A stretch of 64,000 nucleotides of DNA, taken from the NCBI RefSeq assembly GCF_019457595.1, contig NZ_CP080419.1, positions 1,612,001 through 1,676,000 on the forward strand, given 5' to 3'. A program made the position numbers and the translations under genes. Below, in pieces: positions 18,560-27,594 of this stretch; position 1 is the first letter of the stretch; every line of letters starts with the position of its first letter. Below the pieces are notes generated by a model that did no database searches, was not told where the DNA came from, and worked only from the letters and a program-made list of their open reading frames with translations. Source of the stretch: Shewanella psychrotolerans. Lineage in GTDB: Bacteria > Pseudomonadota > Gammaproteobacteria > Enterobacterales > Shewanellaceae.

Positions 18560-19283
18560 GGTTAATAATCTCATTAAGTCAGTGGCTACCCAAGAAGGAG
18601 AGCTTACTATCCTCAACGGCATTAACATGGATGTCAAGTTAGGTGAAAGTGTCGCCATCTTAGGCCCTTCTGGTTCGGGTAAGTCAACGTTACTGGGATT
18701 ACTCGCAGCACTGGACTCTCCTACATCGGGTGATATTTATCTAGATGGTAGTGCGCTTCATGGTCTCAACGAGGAAGGCAAAGCGGCGCTCCGAAAGCAA
18801 AAGGTAAGCTTCATTTTTCAATCATTTATGTTAGTTGACACCTTAAACGCGTTAGAGAATGTGATGTTACCTGCCGAACTCTCTGGTATTGAGCGAGCGA
18901 AAGAGAAAGCGGAGGCAATGCTAGAGCGAGTGGGCTTAAGTCATCGCTTGACCCATTTTCCCAACCAACTCTCAGGGGGGGAGCAGCAGCGAGTGGCTAT
19001 CGCTAGGGCATTTATTTGTGAGCCTAAAGTGTTGTTTGCCGATGAGCCTACGGGAAATTTAGATGGCGCAAATAGCGAAAAAGTCGCTGACATGTTGTTT
19101 GAGCTTAATCGAGAGAGTGACACGACCCTAGTCTTGGTCACTCATGACTTACAGCTAGCGAGTCGCTGTGAGAGACAGTTTTCGATGCAAGCTGGAAAGT
19201 TAACTGAGTCGAAAAAGGACGACCAGATAGATGATAAAGGTCATCTGCAGCACTCTTCAGCGGCGTTGACGGAGGCGACTTAA
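18537..19283 (+). CDS. ybbA: ABC transporter ATP-binding protein YbbA (LolD-like)
   Basis: A 248-residue ATPase with Walker A GPSGSGKST, Q-loop FQSFMLVDTLNALENV, signature LSGGEQQRVAIARA, Walker B VLFADEPTGNLD and H-switch VTHD. These are near-identical to E. coli YbbA rather than LolD. ATG 18537 is used because AAGGA lies about 5 nt upstream and the product aligns with YbbA; an in-frame GTG at 18522 overlaps that site. It forms a type-7 ABC system with YbbP, whose ATG overlaps the stop by one base. A charged C-terminal tail (about residues 222-248) extends beyond E. coli YbbA. Confidence 0.92.
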   Translation: MSDNRAITVNNLIKSVATQEGELTILNGINMDVKLGESVAILGPSGSGKSTLLGLLAALDSPTSGDIYLDGSALHGLNEEGKAALRKQKVSFIFQSFMLVDTLNALENVMLPAELSGIERAKEKAEAMLERVGLSHRLTHFPNQLSGGEQQRVAIARAFICEPKVLFADEPTGNLDGANSEKVADMLFELNRESDTTLVLVTHDLQLASRCERQFSMQAGKLTESKKDDQIDDKGHLQHSSAALTEAT

Positions 19284-21733
19284 TGGAAAAGCGTATTGCC
19301 TGGAAACTGTTTAAACGCGAGTTATTTCAAGGTCAACTTTTGTTGATTATTTTGGCCATTACCCTAGCGGTATTATCTGTCACAGGCCTTGCTCGCGTGA
19401 GTGAAAGATTGCAGATCGCCATTAACGGTCAGGCATCTAAGTTCATCGCTGCCGATCGCATTATCAATTCACCTACGCCCATTGATCCCACTATTGTGAC
19501 CACAGCCCAATCAATGGGATTAAAGCATGTGGCGAGTATGCAGTTCAATTCTATGGCCTTTGCCAATGATAACTTTCAGTTGATCACGGTTAGGGCGGTT
19601 GGGCAAGGATATCCGTTAAAAGGGAAAATCGAGCTGTCGACAGGGGTTACAGATACATTACCTCAAGCTGGCACGCTTTGGTACGAGACTCGCCTTGGTG
19701 GAATATTGGCTTATCCAAAGTCGCTTGAGGTTGGCAATGCAGAGTTTAGTCTTAGCGCCGAAATCGCCAGATTGCCTGATGCGGGGTTCAATCCTTTCGC
19801 ATCGTCTCCCGTGGTCTTGATGCGTTTAGAAGATGTCGACAAAACGGGTGTAATTCAACCTGGCAGTCGAGTGAGCTACATTCATCAGTTTGCCGGTGAA
19901 GAGTCGCAACTTAAAACATTTGAAGCTACCGTTAAGCCGTTACTGAATAATAGCCAGCGCTGGGTCGATGTCCAATCAGGTGATTCCCCTATCGCCAGTG
20001 CTGTGAAGCGGGCGGAGCGTTTTCTCCTCTTGGCGAGTTTACTCGGTATCGCATTAGCGTGTGCCGCCATTGGTATTGCAGCTCAGCGATACTGTCAGCG
20101 CCACTTTGATGTGGTCGCGATGTTGAAAACGTTCGGCGCTTCTAGCAAGCAGATCCGTATTTTATTTGGTTTACATCTGCTGTTCGTCACCGGGTTAGGG
20201 ATTGTGTTGGGGCTGATTGGTGGATTGGCGTTAGATGCCCTTATCACAGCGTATTTGCCTCAGGCTATCGCCGATTATGGCGCGCCGTTGGCGAGGCCAC
20301 TGTTGCTCGGTGTCGCAACCGGACTTATCTCTGCCTTTATGTTTTCGGCTTATCCGTTAATGCGCTTATTATCAATCCCGCCACTGCGGGTATTACAGCG
20401 TCAGTTGGAAGGGCTTCAGTTAGGGATGTGGTTGCACCTATTGCTGAGTTTGGCTGCCATGGCGTTACTGGGTTATCTCTATTCGCAAAGTCTTGCGCTA
20501 ACGATGACGGTTGTCGCAGGCGTGCTGTTGTTAGGTGTCTTGCTGAGTCTATTTGGTTTCTTGTTAATCAGAGCCGGCCATAGTGTTGGTATGAAGACCA
20601 CCAACCCATTACAGCTTGCGTTAGCGGGACTTAGGCGCCGAGCAAAGCAAAATGCGGTGCAGTTGGTCGGTTTTAGTAGTGCCTTGGTATTGTTACTTAC
20701 CATTATCGCACTGCGTCAGGATCTATTGGATGAATGGCAAAAGCAGCTACCAGCGCAATCGCCTAACTACTTTTTGGTGAATATCTCGCCCGATGAGCAG
20801 CAGCCGTTAACAGACTATTTTAGTCAAAATGATATTAACGCCACAGATATTTACCCAGTGATCCGTGGTCGTTTAGTGGAGATCAATGGCGAAACGCTTA
20901 TCTCTTCTGAGCAAGCCGAGGAAGGCGTGGAAGGACGAGTCGGGATCTCTCGCGAATTAAACTTGACGTGGCGCGATGATCTGCCGCCAAATAACGACCT
21001 ACTCGAAGGCACTTTCAATCAAGCTGCTGATGAGGTGTCTATTGAGTCTGGTGTCGCTGAGCGTCTTGGGGTTGGTATAGGTGACTCGCTAACTTACATT
21101 ATTGATAATCAAAGGCTAACGGTGAAAATTACCAGTGTGCGTGGTGTACATTGGGAAACGCTACAACCTAACTTCTTTATGATATTCAGCCAAGAGGCGC
21201 TAGCACCGTTTGCGTATACTTCAATGGCAAGCTTTTATCTTGAGGATAGCCAAAAGCATCTTGTGCTCGATCTGATTAAAGGGTTTCCTACGGTATCGAT
21301 TATCGATGTGGGGGCCATGGTCAAGCAGCTCAGGCAGATCATCGATCAAGTCTCTTTGTCATTGACCCTGGTACTCGTACTGGTGTTACTGGCGAGCAGC
21401 TTAGTGATGATAGCGCAAACAGAGGCGGGGATGGCAACACGTCAGCGAGAACTGGCCGTGCTCAGAACGTTTGGCGCGTCAGGTTGGCTGCTAAGAATGG
21501 CAACAGCACTGGAATTTGCCTTGTTAGGTGTCATTTCTGGAATATTAGCGGTTATTGTTGCCGAATTTACCCTTTATTTGTTGAAAACCCAGGTGTTCGA
21601 ATTAGTGGTCTATATGCACTGGAATTGGTGGGTGTTAGCACCGCTGAGTGGCGCATTGATCGTTGCATTACTGGGAACCTGGCGATGTCGTCAGCTGTTG
21701 CAAAAATCATGTAGCGAGTTGTTAAGCGCTTAA
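19283..21733 (+). CDS. ybbP: ABC transporter permease YbbP (FtsX/MacB-type)
   Basis: An 816-residue inner-membrane protein with an N-terminal TM, large periplasmic segments and clusters of TMs near residues 245-375, 400-475, 690-720 and 740-810, i.e. two FtsX-like domains as in E. coli YbbP (804 residues). The motif TFGAS occurs in both halves (LKTFGASSKQIR and LRTFGASGWLLR). Together with YbbA and TesA it is thought to extract or hydrolyse a lipid substrate, but its actual substrate is not established here. It is translationally coupled to ybbA. Confidence 0.9.
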   Translation: MEKRIAWKLFKRELFQGQLLLIILAITLAVLSVTGLARVSERLQIAINGQASKFIAADRIINSPTPIDPTIVTTAQSMGLKHVASMQFNSMAFANDNFQLITVRAVGQGYPLKGKIELSTGVTDTLPQAGTLWYETRLGGILAYPKSLEVGNAEFSLSAEIARLPDAGFNPFASSPVVLMRLEDVDKTGVIQPGSRVSYIHQFAGEESQLKTFEATVKPLLNNSQRWVDVQSGDSPIASAVKRAERFLLLASLLGIALACAAIGIAAQRYCQRHFDVVAMLKTFGASSKQIRILFGLHLLFVTGLGIVLGLIGGLALDALITAYLPQAIADYGAPLARPLLLGVATGLISAFMFSAYPLMRLLSIPPLRVLQRQLEGLQLGMWLHLLLSLAAMALLGYLYSQSLALTMTVVAGVLLLGVLLSLFGFLLIRAGHSVGMKTTNPLQLALAGLRRRAKQNAVQLVGFSSALVLLLTIIALRQDLLDEWQKQLPAQSPNYFLVNISPDEQQPLTDYFSQNDINATDIYPVIRGRLVEINGETLISSEQAEEGVEGRVGISRELNLTWRDDLPPNNDLLEGTFNQAADEVSIESGVAERLGVGIGDSLTYIIDNQRLTVKITSVRGVHWETLQPNFFMIFSQEALAPFAYTSMASFYLEDSQKHLVLDLIKGFPTVSIIDVGAMVKQLRQIIDQVSLSLTLVLVLVLLASSLVMIAQTEAGMATRQRELAVLRTFGASGWLLRMATALEFALLGVISGILAVIVAEFTLYLLKTQVFELVVYMHWNWWVLAPLSGALIVALLGTWRCRQLLQKSCSELLSA

Positions 21734-21747
21734 TTTAATTAAAAAAA

Positions 21748-21785
21748 CCAGCTAATCGACACAAGGATTAGCTGGCTTTTTTGTG
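21748..21785 (+). terminator. Terminator after ybbP (bidirectional with yfcH)
   Basis: A perfect 10-bp stem CCAGCTAATC/GATTAGCTGG, 8-nt loop, then CTTTTTT; A7 precedes it. Confidence 0.9.
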
Positions 21786-21829
21786 TTTAATATTGAATAG
21801 CGATTCGCTTGAGAGCCTAATACTCGTGA

Positions 21830-22753
21830 TTATTGTTCGGCGAATAACTGTTTAAATGCGCTATCAATGTCTGGGTACTTAAAATGATACCCAGCCTCTA
21901 ATGCTCTGTTTGGATAGACATATTGGCCTTCAAGTAATAGCTCAGAGAGTTCTCCAAGCGCGATATTGAGTGCTGCTGCAGGCATGGGGAGAAACGTTGG
22001 TCGGTGTAATGCGCTGCCCAGAGACTTGGTAAACTCACGATTACTGACAGGGTTTGGCGCCGTGCCATTATAGATCCCCTGGCATTGATTGTTCTGAAGC
22101 AGAAATAGGAACAAGCCAATCAGATCCTCTTGATGGATCCAGCTCATGCCCTGTTTCCCGTTACCAATAACCCCACCTCCACCCAGTTTGAAAGGCAGTA
22201 GCATTTTTTTGAGTGCGCCGCCTTTAAGACCAAGCACTAAGCCGATTCGAACGATGCAAACACGAGTATATTCACTCGCTTCCTGCGCTGATTCTTCCCA
22301 TCTGGCACAAACGCTGTGGGTAAATTTCTCCTCTTGGCCGGTTTCTTTAAAATGGGCCAAGCTGAAGTGTTCGTCTATCTTGGTATTGGCGTCATGATCC
22401 CCATAGATACCAATGGCAGAACCACTGACAAATACCGCTGGAGGTGTTTTACTCACCTTAAACAGCTCCACTAATCTCGCTGTGATATTCCAGCGGCTGT
22501 GACAAATTTTTTGTTTTTGTTCAAGCGTCCAGCGTTTGTCCGCTATGGGTTCACCCGCGAGATTGATAACGGCATCGAAGCCATCTAATGACGTTAGCGC
22601 ACCTAAATTACCCAATAGTTTGTGATGCGAGCCAAGTTCAAGGTGTGCTTTTCCCGCAGAGCGAGTCAGTAGGGTTAGCTCGTTTCCTTGACTTAATGCA
22701 TTGACGAGCTGTTTTCCAATAAAACCCGTGCCACCGGTGATGAGTATTTTCAT
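21830..22753 (-). CDS. yfcH: YfcH/TIGR01777-family NAD-dependent epimerase-like protein
   Basis: A 307-residue extended-SDR protein: TGGTGFIGKQLVNAL (NAD-binding), NLAGEPIADKRWT, SGSAIGIYGDH, CARWEE and GGGVIGNGKQGMSWIHQEDL, all diagnostic of the YfcH family. Its reaction is unknown. I choose ATG 22753 (MKILITGGTGF) with GGAG 6 nt upstream; a 10-codon upstream extension is unlikely. It lies downstream of folX on the same strand, as the folX-yfcH pair does in E. coli. Confidence 0.88.
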   Translation of the reverse strand: MKILITGGTGFIGKQLVNALSQGNELTLLTRSAGKAHLELGSHHKLLGNLGALTSLDGFDAVINLAGEPIADKRWTLEQKQKICHSRWNITARLVELFKVSKTPPAVFVSGSAIGIYGDHDANTKIDEHFSLAHFKETGQEEKFTHSVCARWEESAQEASEYTRVCIVRIGLVLGLKGGALKKMLLPFKLGGGGVIGNGKQGMSWIHQEDLIGLFLFLLQNNQCQGIYNGTAPNPVSNREFTKSLGSALHRPTFLPMPAAALNIALGELSELLLEGQYVYPNRALEAGYHFKYPDIDSAFKQLFAEQ

Positions 22754-22916
22754 TTTGACTCCACTTTTCCTTGGGGATATCAAAAATATACACTAACAAA
22801 CCAAGTTAGGATCATATTTAGTTAGGTAATTGTTTCGGAGATTATTCAGACTGCCATCGGCTCGCCGTCAGTTTGATTTAGCGAGCTAATGGATATAATT
22901 ACCAATAACAGGAGAA

Positions 22917-23294
22917 TTACCTGTTGTAATGGCCTTTACTGTAACAAAGTTGCATAGAGACAGAATCAGCAAACCTTAATGCATGGGGCTTGTCAATTTC
23001 GACTTTGGCAACATCAACCCATTCATGCTCACAGGTGATGCTGAGTACTTGGTCGGTTAAATGCTCAAGTAATGAAAAGCGATTGTTTTCAACCAAAGCG
23101 ATGATTTTTTTAGTAATCGTGCGATAATTTAATGCGTCTTCCATGTTGTCACTATTTCGGGCTTTGGACGCACAGTAATGAATTTCGGCATTAATGGTGA
23201 CATCTTGCTTATTATTTATTTCATCTTCTTTTATGCCAATATAGGTGCGTAGGCGTAAATTTTTGATGCGGATGATGGCTATTTCAGGATTCAT
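22917..23294 (-). CDS. folX: Dihydroneopterin triphosphate 2'-epimerase FolX
   Basis: A 125-residue T-fold enzyme that epimerises 7,8-dihydroneopterin triphosphate to dihydromonapterin triphosphate. It is nearly collinear with E. coli Fol[46 protein letters not shown] and [17 protein letters not shown]. The paralogue FolB is shorter and differs in these blocks. Its 5' end is about 70 nt from the divergent membrane-protein gene. Confidence 0.92.
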   Translation of the reverse strand: MNPEIAIIRIKNLRLRTYIGIKEDEINNKQDVTINAEIHYCASKARNSDNMEDALNYRTITKKIIALVENNRFSLLEHLTDQVLSITCEHEWVDVAKVEIDKPHALRFADSVSMQLCYSKGHYNR

Positions 23295-23367
23295 AAGCGT
23301 TAGGGTATTTTTGTTAGGTGAGTTAAGCCTATCAACTTTATGAGTAACTCAGAAGGACTTTATTTAG

Positions 23368-24453
23368 ATGACTCGATTTGAAAACCAAGGTGTCGCGTTA
23401 AAAGGATTTGCGATCATGGCGTTTATTGTTGTGATCCTTGCAGGGATAAAAGCTGCGAGCCCAATAGTGGTTCCCTTTGTACTGTCAGCTTTCATTGCGG
23501 TGATCTGTAATCCCGCCATCAATGGGATGACACGGCTGCGTATTCCTAGGTTACTTGCCGTTATGTTGATGATGATTGTTATTGTGTTAATGGGATTATG
23601 GTTGGCTTCGTTAGTTGGGAGCTCTATCAACGAGTTTTCGCGGCAATTGCCGGTTTATCGAGGCCAGCTTGTGGAGCAATTCGCATGGATATTAACCAAG
23701 CTGCGGACCTTTAATATCGACCTGTCTCGTGAACAGATCCTTGCCTATTTTGATCCTGGTGCTGCACTGTCGATGACGACAAATATGTTGTCTAGTGTCG
23801 GTGGGGTGATGGCCAATCTGTTTTTGATCATATTAACCATTGTTTTTATGCTTTTTGAAGCTGAAGATTTACCCAAAAAATTACATTTCGCTCTAGATGA
23901 TCCTGATATGCGCCTTAAGCAGATCGACAAGTTTTTGCATTCAGTGAATCAATATATGGTGATTAAGACGTTAGTCAGTTTGGGGACGGGGTTAATTGTT
24001 GGGATCGGTTTAGCTATTATTGGTGTTGATTATGCGCTTTTATGGGGTGTAGTCGCATTTCTCTTTAACTATATTCCTAACATTGGTTCCATCATTGCGG
24101 CAATTCCTGCCGTATTACTCGCGTTTATTCAGATGGGGCCAGCAGCTGCTGGTGGAACCGCGCTGTTGTATTTCGGTACGAATATGGTGATGGGAAATGT
24201 AGTAGAGCCTAGATATATGGGGCGTGGATTGGGCTTGTCGACCTTAGTGGTGTTTCTATCATTGATTTTTTGGGGGTGGTTACTCGGCTCCGTCGGTATG
24301 CTGTTATCGGTCCCTCTCACCATGATTGTAAAAATAGCATTAGAATCGAGTCAAAGCGGGCGCTGGTTAGCAATATTGTTGGCCGATAATGTTGATGATC
24401 TGGTGCCTGAAACATCCAAAGAAAATGTGCTCGAAGAGCAACAAGAATCTTAA
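23368..24453 (+). CDS. AI-2E family (TqsA/PerM-like) membrane transporter
   Basis: A 361-residue polytopic protein of the PF01594 family with about 7-8 TM segments: paired TMs at residues 15-80, a soluble region to ~130, then four or five TMs. The family core PNIGSIIAAIPAVLLAFIQ and GNVVEPRYMGRGLGLSTLVVFLSLIFWGWLLGSVGMLLSVPLT is intact. TqsA exports autoinducer-2 in E. coli, but other members exchange Na+/H+, so the substrate is open. It is followed after 24 nt by a methyltransferase gene. Confidence 0.82.
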   Translation: MTRFENQGVALKGFAIMAFIVVILAGIKAASPIVVPFVLSAFIAVICNPAINGMTRLRIPRLLAVMLMMIVIVLMGLWLASLVGSSINEFSRQLPVYRGQLVEQFAWILTKLRTFNIDLSREQILAYFDPGAALSMTTNMLSSVGGVMANLFLIILTIVFMLFEAEDLPKKLHFALDDPDMRLKQIDKFLHSVNQYMVIKTLVSLGTGLIVGIGLAIIGVDYALLWGVVAFLFNYIPNIGSIIAAIPAVLLAFIQMGPAAAGGTALLYFGTNMVMGNVVEPRYMGRGLGLSTLVVFLSLIFWGWLLGSVGMLLSVPLTMIVKIALESSQSGRWLAILLADNVDDLVPETSKENVLEEQQES

Positions 24454-24477
24454 TACTGACAAGGGTTATTTACGTTA

Positions 24478-25392
24478 ATGCAGTTATTTGCTAAAGCATT
24501 ACAAGGTGTCACTCTATGTGATGAAGCTGAGCGTCTATTTCATGGACGTGGCGGTATGTATGATGGATGTGAGCATTTATGTTTAGATTGGTTTCCTCCC
24601 GTATTGTTACTCACGAGTTTTAAATCCATTGAGCAAGATGAAGTCGATTTCTTGACGGAATGTATTACTCAGCGTTGGCGACAGCTCAAGGGGGAGCGCA
24701 AACTCAATCTTGTGTTTCAACATCGCTGTGGCGGGCAGACTCAGACGCACCTCTTGCAAGGAGAGGTCCCAGAACCTCATTATGTCGATGAAAATGGTGC
24801 TCAGTTTCAAGTTCATCTTTTGCGTGGTCAAAATCATGGTTTGTTTCTTGATATGCGCGCAGGCCGAGCTTGGGTTAAGCAGCATTCAAAGCAACGTAAA
24901 GTGCTAAATCTATTTGCTTATACCTGTGGTTTTTCGGTTATGGCACTGCAAGGTGGTGCTGATGAGGTGGTGAATATCGATATGAGCAAAGGCGCACTAT
25001 CGATAGGTAAACAGAATCATCTGCTCAATGGCTTTGGTCACGGCGCGCGGTTTTTAGGTCATGATATTTTTAAGTCTTGGGGTAAGCTAACCAAGTTTGG
25101 TCCTTATGATCTGATTGTTGCTGACCCACCGAGTAATCAGCGTGGTAGCTTTGTCGCCACTAAGGATTACGCCCGTTTACTTAAACGTCTCCCCAGTTTA
25201 TTGGCAGAGCAGGGGGATCTGCTGTTATGTTTAAATGCACCTGAGCTTGATATTGCTTTTTTAAAACAACAGGTTGAGGAGCAGAGCCCTTCATTGATGT
25301 TTATCGAGCAGTTAGCTAATCCAGAGGTGTATTTTGATAAGGACCCTAATAAAGCCCTTAAAGTGCTTCGTTACCAACATAAGCCAACTTAA
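24478..25392 (+). CDS. Class I SAM-dependent methyltransferase (RlmI/RlmK-like)
   Basis: A 304-residue protein whose C-terminal ~190 residues are a Rossmann methyltransferase: VLNLFAYTCGFSVMALQGGADEVVNIDMS (motif I) and DLIVADPPSNQRGSF (motif IV, DPPS). This places it with 23S rRNA m5C methyltransferases of the RlmI/RlmK(L) type. The N-terminal part is shorter than in RlmI and shows no PUA domain, so the target is not assignable. It is probably cotranscribed with the upstream membrane-protein gene. Confidence 0.78.
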   Translation: MQLFAKALQGVTLCDEAERLFHGRGGMYDGCEHLCLDWFPPVLLLTSFKSIEQDEVDFLTECITQRWRQLKGERKLNLVFQHRCGGQTQTHLLQGEVPEPHYVDENGAQFQVHLLRGQNHGLFLDMRAGRAWVKQHSKQRKVLNLFAYTCGFSVMALQGGADEVVNIDMSKGALSIGKQNHLLNGFGHGARFLGHDIFKSWGKLTKFGPYDLIVADPPSNQRGSFVATKDYARLLKRLPSLLAEQGDLLLCLNAPELDIAFLKQQVEEQSPSLMFIEQLANPEVYFDKDPNKALKVLRYQHKPT

Positions 25393-25523
25393 ATCGTGCA
25401 TATAGGTTGACATTGCTAGCTATGGGCTTGTGAGGGAGAGATTAAGCGCAAGTGCCATAGAGCTCTTATGGAACGGTGACATTTCATGAGCACTATGGCT
25501 AATTTTCTTTGGACATTTTCAGA

Positions 25524-25748
25524 TTAAAATCCCAAAAACTCATTAAGAACAGAGGTACCATGTGACTCAATAAGTTGAGCGACCAAATGATGATCTGGAC
25601 TTTTTAATGCTGATATTTCGTTGAAGAGTTTATCTTGCACATCGAACGGCATCGACATCGAATCCATGAACATGTGGATCGATAATATATCCCCTTTATG
25701 AAACAGGTCGACTAAGGTTTTTGCTTCAAATTCTACGAGTGTATTCAT
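25524..25748 (-). CDS. Small hypothetical protein (74 residues)
   Basis: A good ribosome site (GAGAGGTGG, 3-4 nt before the ATG) supports translation. The product MNTLVEFEAKTLVDLFHKGD... is predicted helical, slightly acidic and without Cys, TM segment or signal. I do not recognise the family. It is isolated, convergent with the methyltransferase gene, and followed by a long gene-poor stretch on its 5' side. Confidence 0.55.
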   Translation of the reverse strand: MNTLVEFEAKTLVDLFHKGDILSIHMFMDSMSMPFDVQDKLFNEISALKSPDHHLVAQLIESHGTSVLNEFLGF

Positions 25749-26404
25749 TTTCCACCTCTCAATAACCAGTATTGTGAAACCGCAGCCGATGGAATCGGTT
25801 CAATTTCAGCTCACCAGTCATCTATGCCTTTCACTTTACAGTTCAGTCTACATTTTTTAAATTTATGAAATTAAGCTTATGTTTTTATTGAATAGTTATC
25901 CATTTAAATAATCTTGCGACACTTTTAGTTAAAGTGAATCTGTCATTTTTCGCCAACTATTAAGCCCTATATTTTGTAAGCCATTGTTAGCTGGCCTTTG
26001 AGTGTGCTTTAAAATTCAGCCTTTTATCTAACGTTGTTAGCGGCTTGACTTAAGTACAATCGTCTTGATGGTTTAACTCTTGCCTATGTAGATTTCAAGG
26101 ATTCGATTTGTGAGGATGGATAGGGCGACCGTTTGAAGTGTTTTTAGAACTTTAAATTTTATTAACTCTATTTTTAAGTGCTGGATGGGATTAAAAACTG
26201 AAAGACTTTCATATTTCCAATCTTAAAACACCATATTTCATCGTTTTTTGAATGTTTTTGGTTTCATTTTTGAAAGTTTTCTGTAAGTTTGCTTTTTTTG
26301 ATGATATTATCTCACACAGTTAGTTTGCTGGTAGGCAGATTAATACCTAAGGCTAAATGCATAAAAAAAGCATGCCTGTACCCTACTTAATATCTGGAGT
26401 CGTT
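25749..26404. other. Gene-poor AT-rich intergenic region (656 nt)
   Basis: No ORF with a plausible ribosome site was seen on either strand. It contains a small CCGAT/ATCGG hairpin at about 25787-25800 in the 5' leader of the 74-residue gene, and an ATGC/GCAT hairpin (about 26357-26375) just upstream of the 32-codon ORF. The length of leader before that ORF leaves room for a regulatory RNA, but I cannot identify one. Confidence 0.6.
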
Positions 26405-26503
26405 ATGGAAGCTCGTGATTACGAAAGCGCATATTACCAAGTACAAGATGATGTTCTTGAGTCATTACCCGTGGAGATGGACGAAGAGGCGTATGTAGAC
26501 TGA
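26405..26503 (+). CDS. Very small acidic protein (32 residues), candidate
   Basis: The ORF starts MEARDYESAYYQ and ends EEAYVD. A good Shine-Dalgarno GGAG lies 5 nt before the ATG, and a strong rho-independent terminator lies about 65 nt after the stop, so it looks like a complete transcription unit. It has 11 acidic residues and one Arg, four Tyr, no Cys and no hydrophobic segment. Its function is unknown. It could instead be a leader or the 5' part of an sRNA. Confidence 0.5.
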   Translation: MEARDYESAYYQVQDDVLESLPVEMDEEAYVD

Positions 26504-26567
26504 TTTACAGCCTAAATCGCTGGCAGATGAGGTAAACGTTTTATTGAAATTTCATCTGACTTTAGAT

Positions 26568-26601
26568 AAAAAATAGCAACCCTTAGGTTGCTATTTTTAT
26601 G
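26568..26601. terminator. Bidirectional terminator between the 32-codon ORF and the small lipoprotein gene
   Basis: AAAAATAGCAACC/GGTTGCTATTTTT with a short CTTA-type loop. Confidence 0.88.
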
Positions 26602-26612
26602 CCTGCAAAACT

Positions 26613-27044
26613 TTAATTACGATTGCCTTTTTCTGGCATTATCTCAACGATCATCCATCGGTTTTTCACTTTGCGTAACCGAATGGTGCGATCATCAATC
26701 CAATCTTCGCTGCCTCTTATTCCTGTCAGTTTTACAATAACGGTGACATCTTTAGTAAATTTGCGGAAGAAGTCGATATCAATCTCTTCAATTTCAAGGG
26801 TAACGTCAGTCATTGTTAGGTTAAGTACATGTCGTTGCACTGCTGAAGCGATGTAATAGTGCGACAGCACTTCTTGCATGGGTTCATCGACAAACTGTTT
26901 GGCTTGTTCAACGTTTCTGTCGACATAGATAGCTTGAAAGAATCCTAACGATACTTGCTCAGGTGATTGTAAGCCGTTCATTGTTTCTGATTCTTGGCTA
27001 CAGCCAGTAATTAAGACTGCCAGTATAAAAAGGATATATTTCAT
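26613..27044 (-). CDS. Small lipoprotein, DUF4878/NTF2-like fold possible
   Basis: A 143-residue protein starting MKYILFILAVLITGC, a short type II signal with the lipidated Cys at 15. The mature part has the pattern SPEQVSLGFFQAIYVDRNVEQAKQFVDE..., followed by strands ending RKVKNRWMIVE. This resembles NTF2-like domains such as DUF4878, but I assign that only tentatively. A TTG four codons upstream is also open. No partner gene is adjacent. Confidence 0.7.
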   Translation of the reverse strand: MKYILFILAVLITGCSQESETMNGLQSPEQVSLGFFQAIYVDRNVEQAKQFVDEPMQEVLSHYYIASAVQRHVLNLTMTDVTLEIEEIDIDFFRKFTKDVTVIVKLTGIRGSEDWIDDRTIRLRKVKNRWMIVEIMPEKGNRN

Positions 27045-27267
27045 ATATTTCAACAACAGGGATTTGATATTAGTATCGCGATTATACTCATACTTATCAA
27101 GGGAGAAAAATGGCTATGGATGGAACATCTTGGACAGAGAAGAGATGAGTATTAATAAGATGCGGTTTATGGAATAGGCTATTTTCGTTTTTTTCGCGGT
27201 GCAGCGCTTAATTTTTCTTGACTTAAATTACCAGATCCGTCATATCTGAATAAGTCATCTAGTATGG

Positions 27268-27290
27268 TTATCCACAGAATCTGTGGACAA
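27268..27290. promoter_or_regulatory. Inverted pair of DnaA-box sequences
   Basis: TTATCCACA (27268-27276) is the consensus E. coli DnaA box. TGTGGACAA (27282-27290) is the reverse complement of TTGTCCACA, a one-base variant. They are separated by 5 nt in head-to-head orientation. Binding is inferred from motif identity only. Confidence 0.5.
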
Positions 27291-27486
27291 CTATGTTGAA
27301 GAGTAGATGCATAACTCTTAAGTCATTGAGCTTAATTGTTATTTTTTTCTGGTCAAATTTTGACGCATTAGCGCTTTTGGGGATATTTTAACCAATTTAC
27401 TTATTGGTATAAGCGACCCTAAGCCCATCCTAGGCTGGCAATATCTAAGGCCTGACCTCCCATTCCACTTGAGAAGTACTGTGGTG

Positions 27487-27553
27487 AAGTGAGACAAGTG
27501 CATGTTTCACTTTAGACCCTATTATTTCAGTGTCATTACCATATTAGGGTCTA
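27487..27553. repeat. Two tandem hairpins
   Basis: The first is AAGTGAGACA/TGTTTCACTT with a 6-nt loop (one G-T pair). The second, starting at 27513, is TAGACCCTA/TAGGGTCTA with a 23-nt loop. They lie downstream of the O-methyltransferase gene and lack a clear T-run, so they are not standard terminators. Confidence 0.55.
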
Positions 27554-27594
27554 TTTACATTAACAAAATTTGATTTTTTGTTCAGTAAAACAAG

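Larger units (their letters stand above)
27057..27594. other. Intergenic region with DnaA-box pair and tandem hairpins (538 nt)
   Basis: No credible ORF. It holds the inverted DnaA-box-like pair at 27268-27290, a short inverted repeat ACCAAT/ATTGGT at 27391-27408 that runs into TATAAG (reminiscent of the dispersed-repeat end), and two tandem hairpins at 27487-27553. It separates the small lipoprotein from the O-methyltransferase. Confidence 0.6.
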
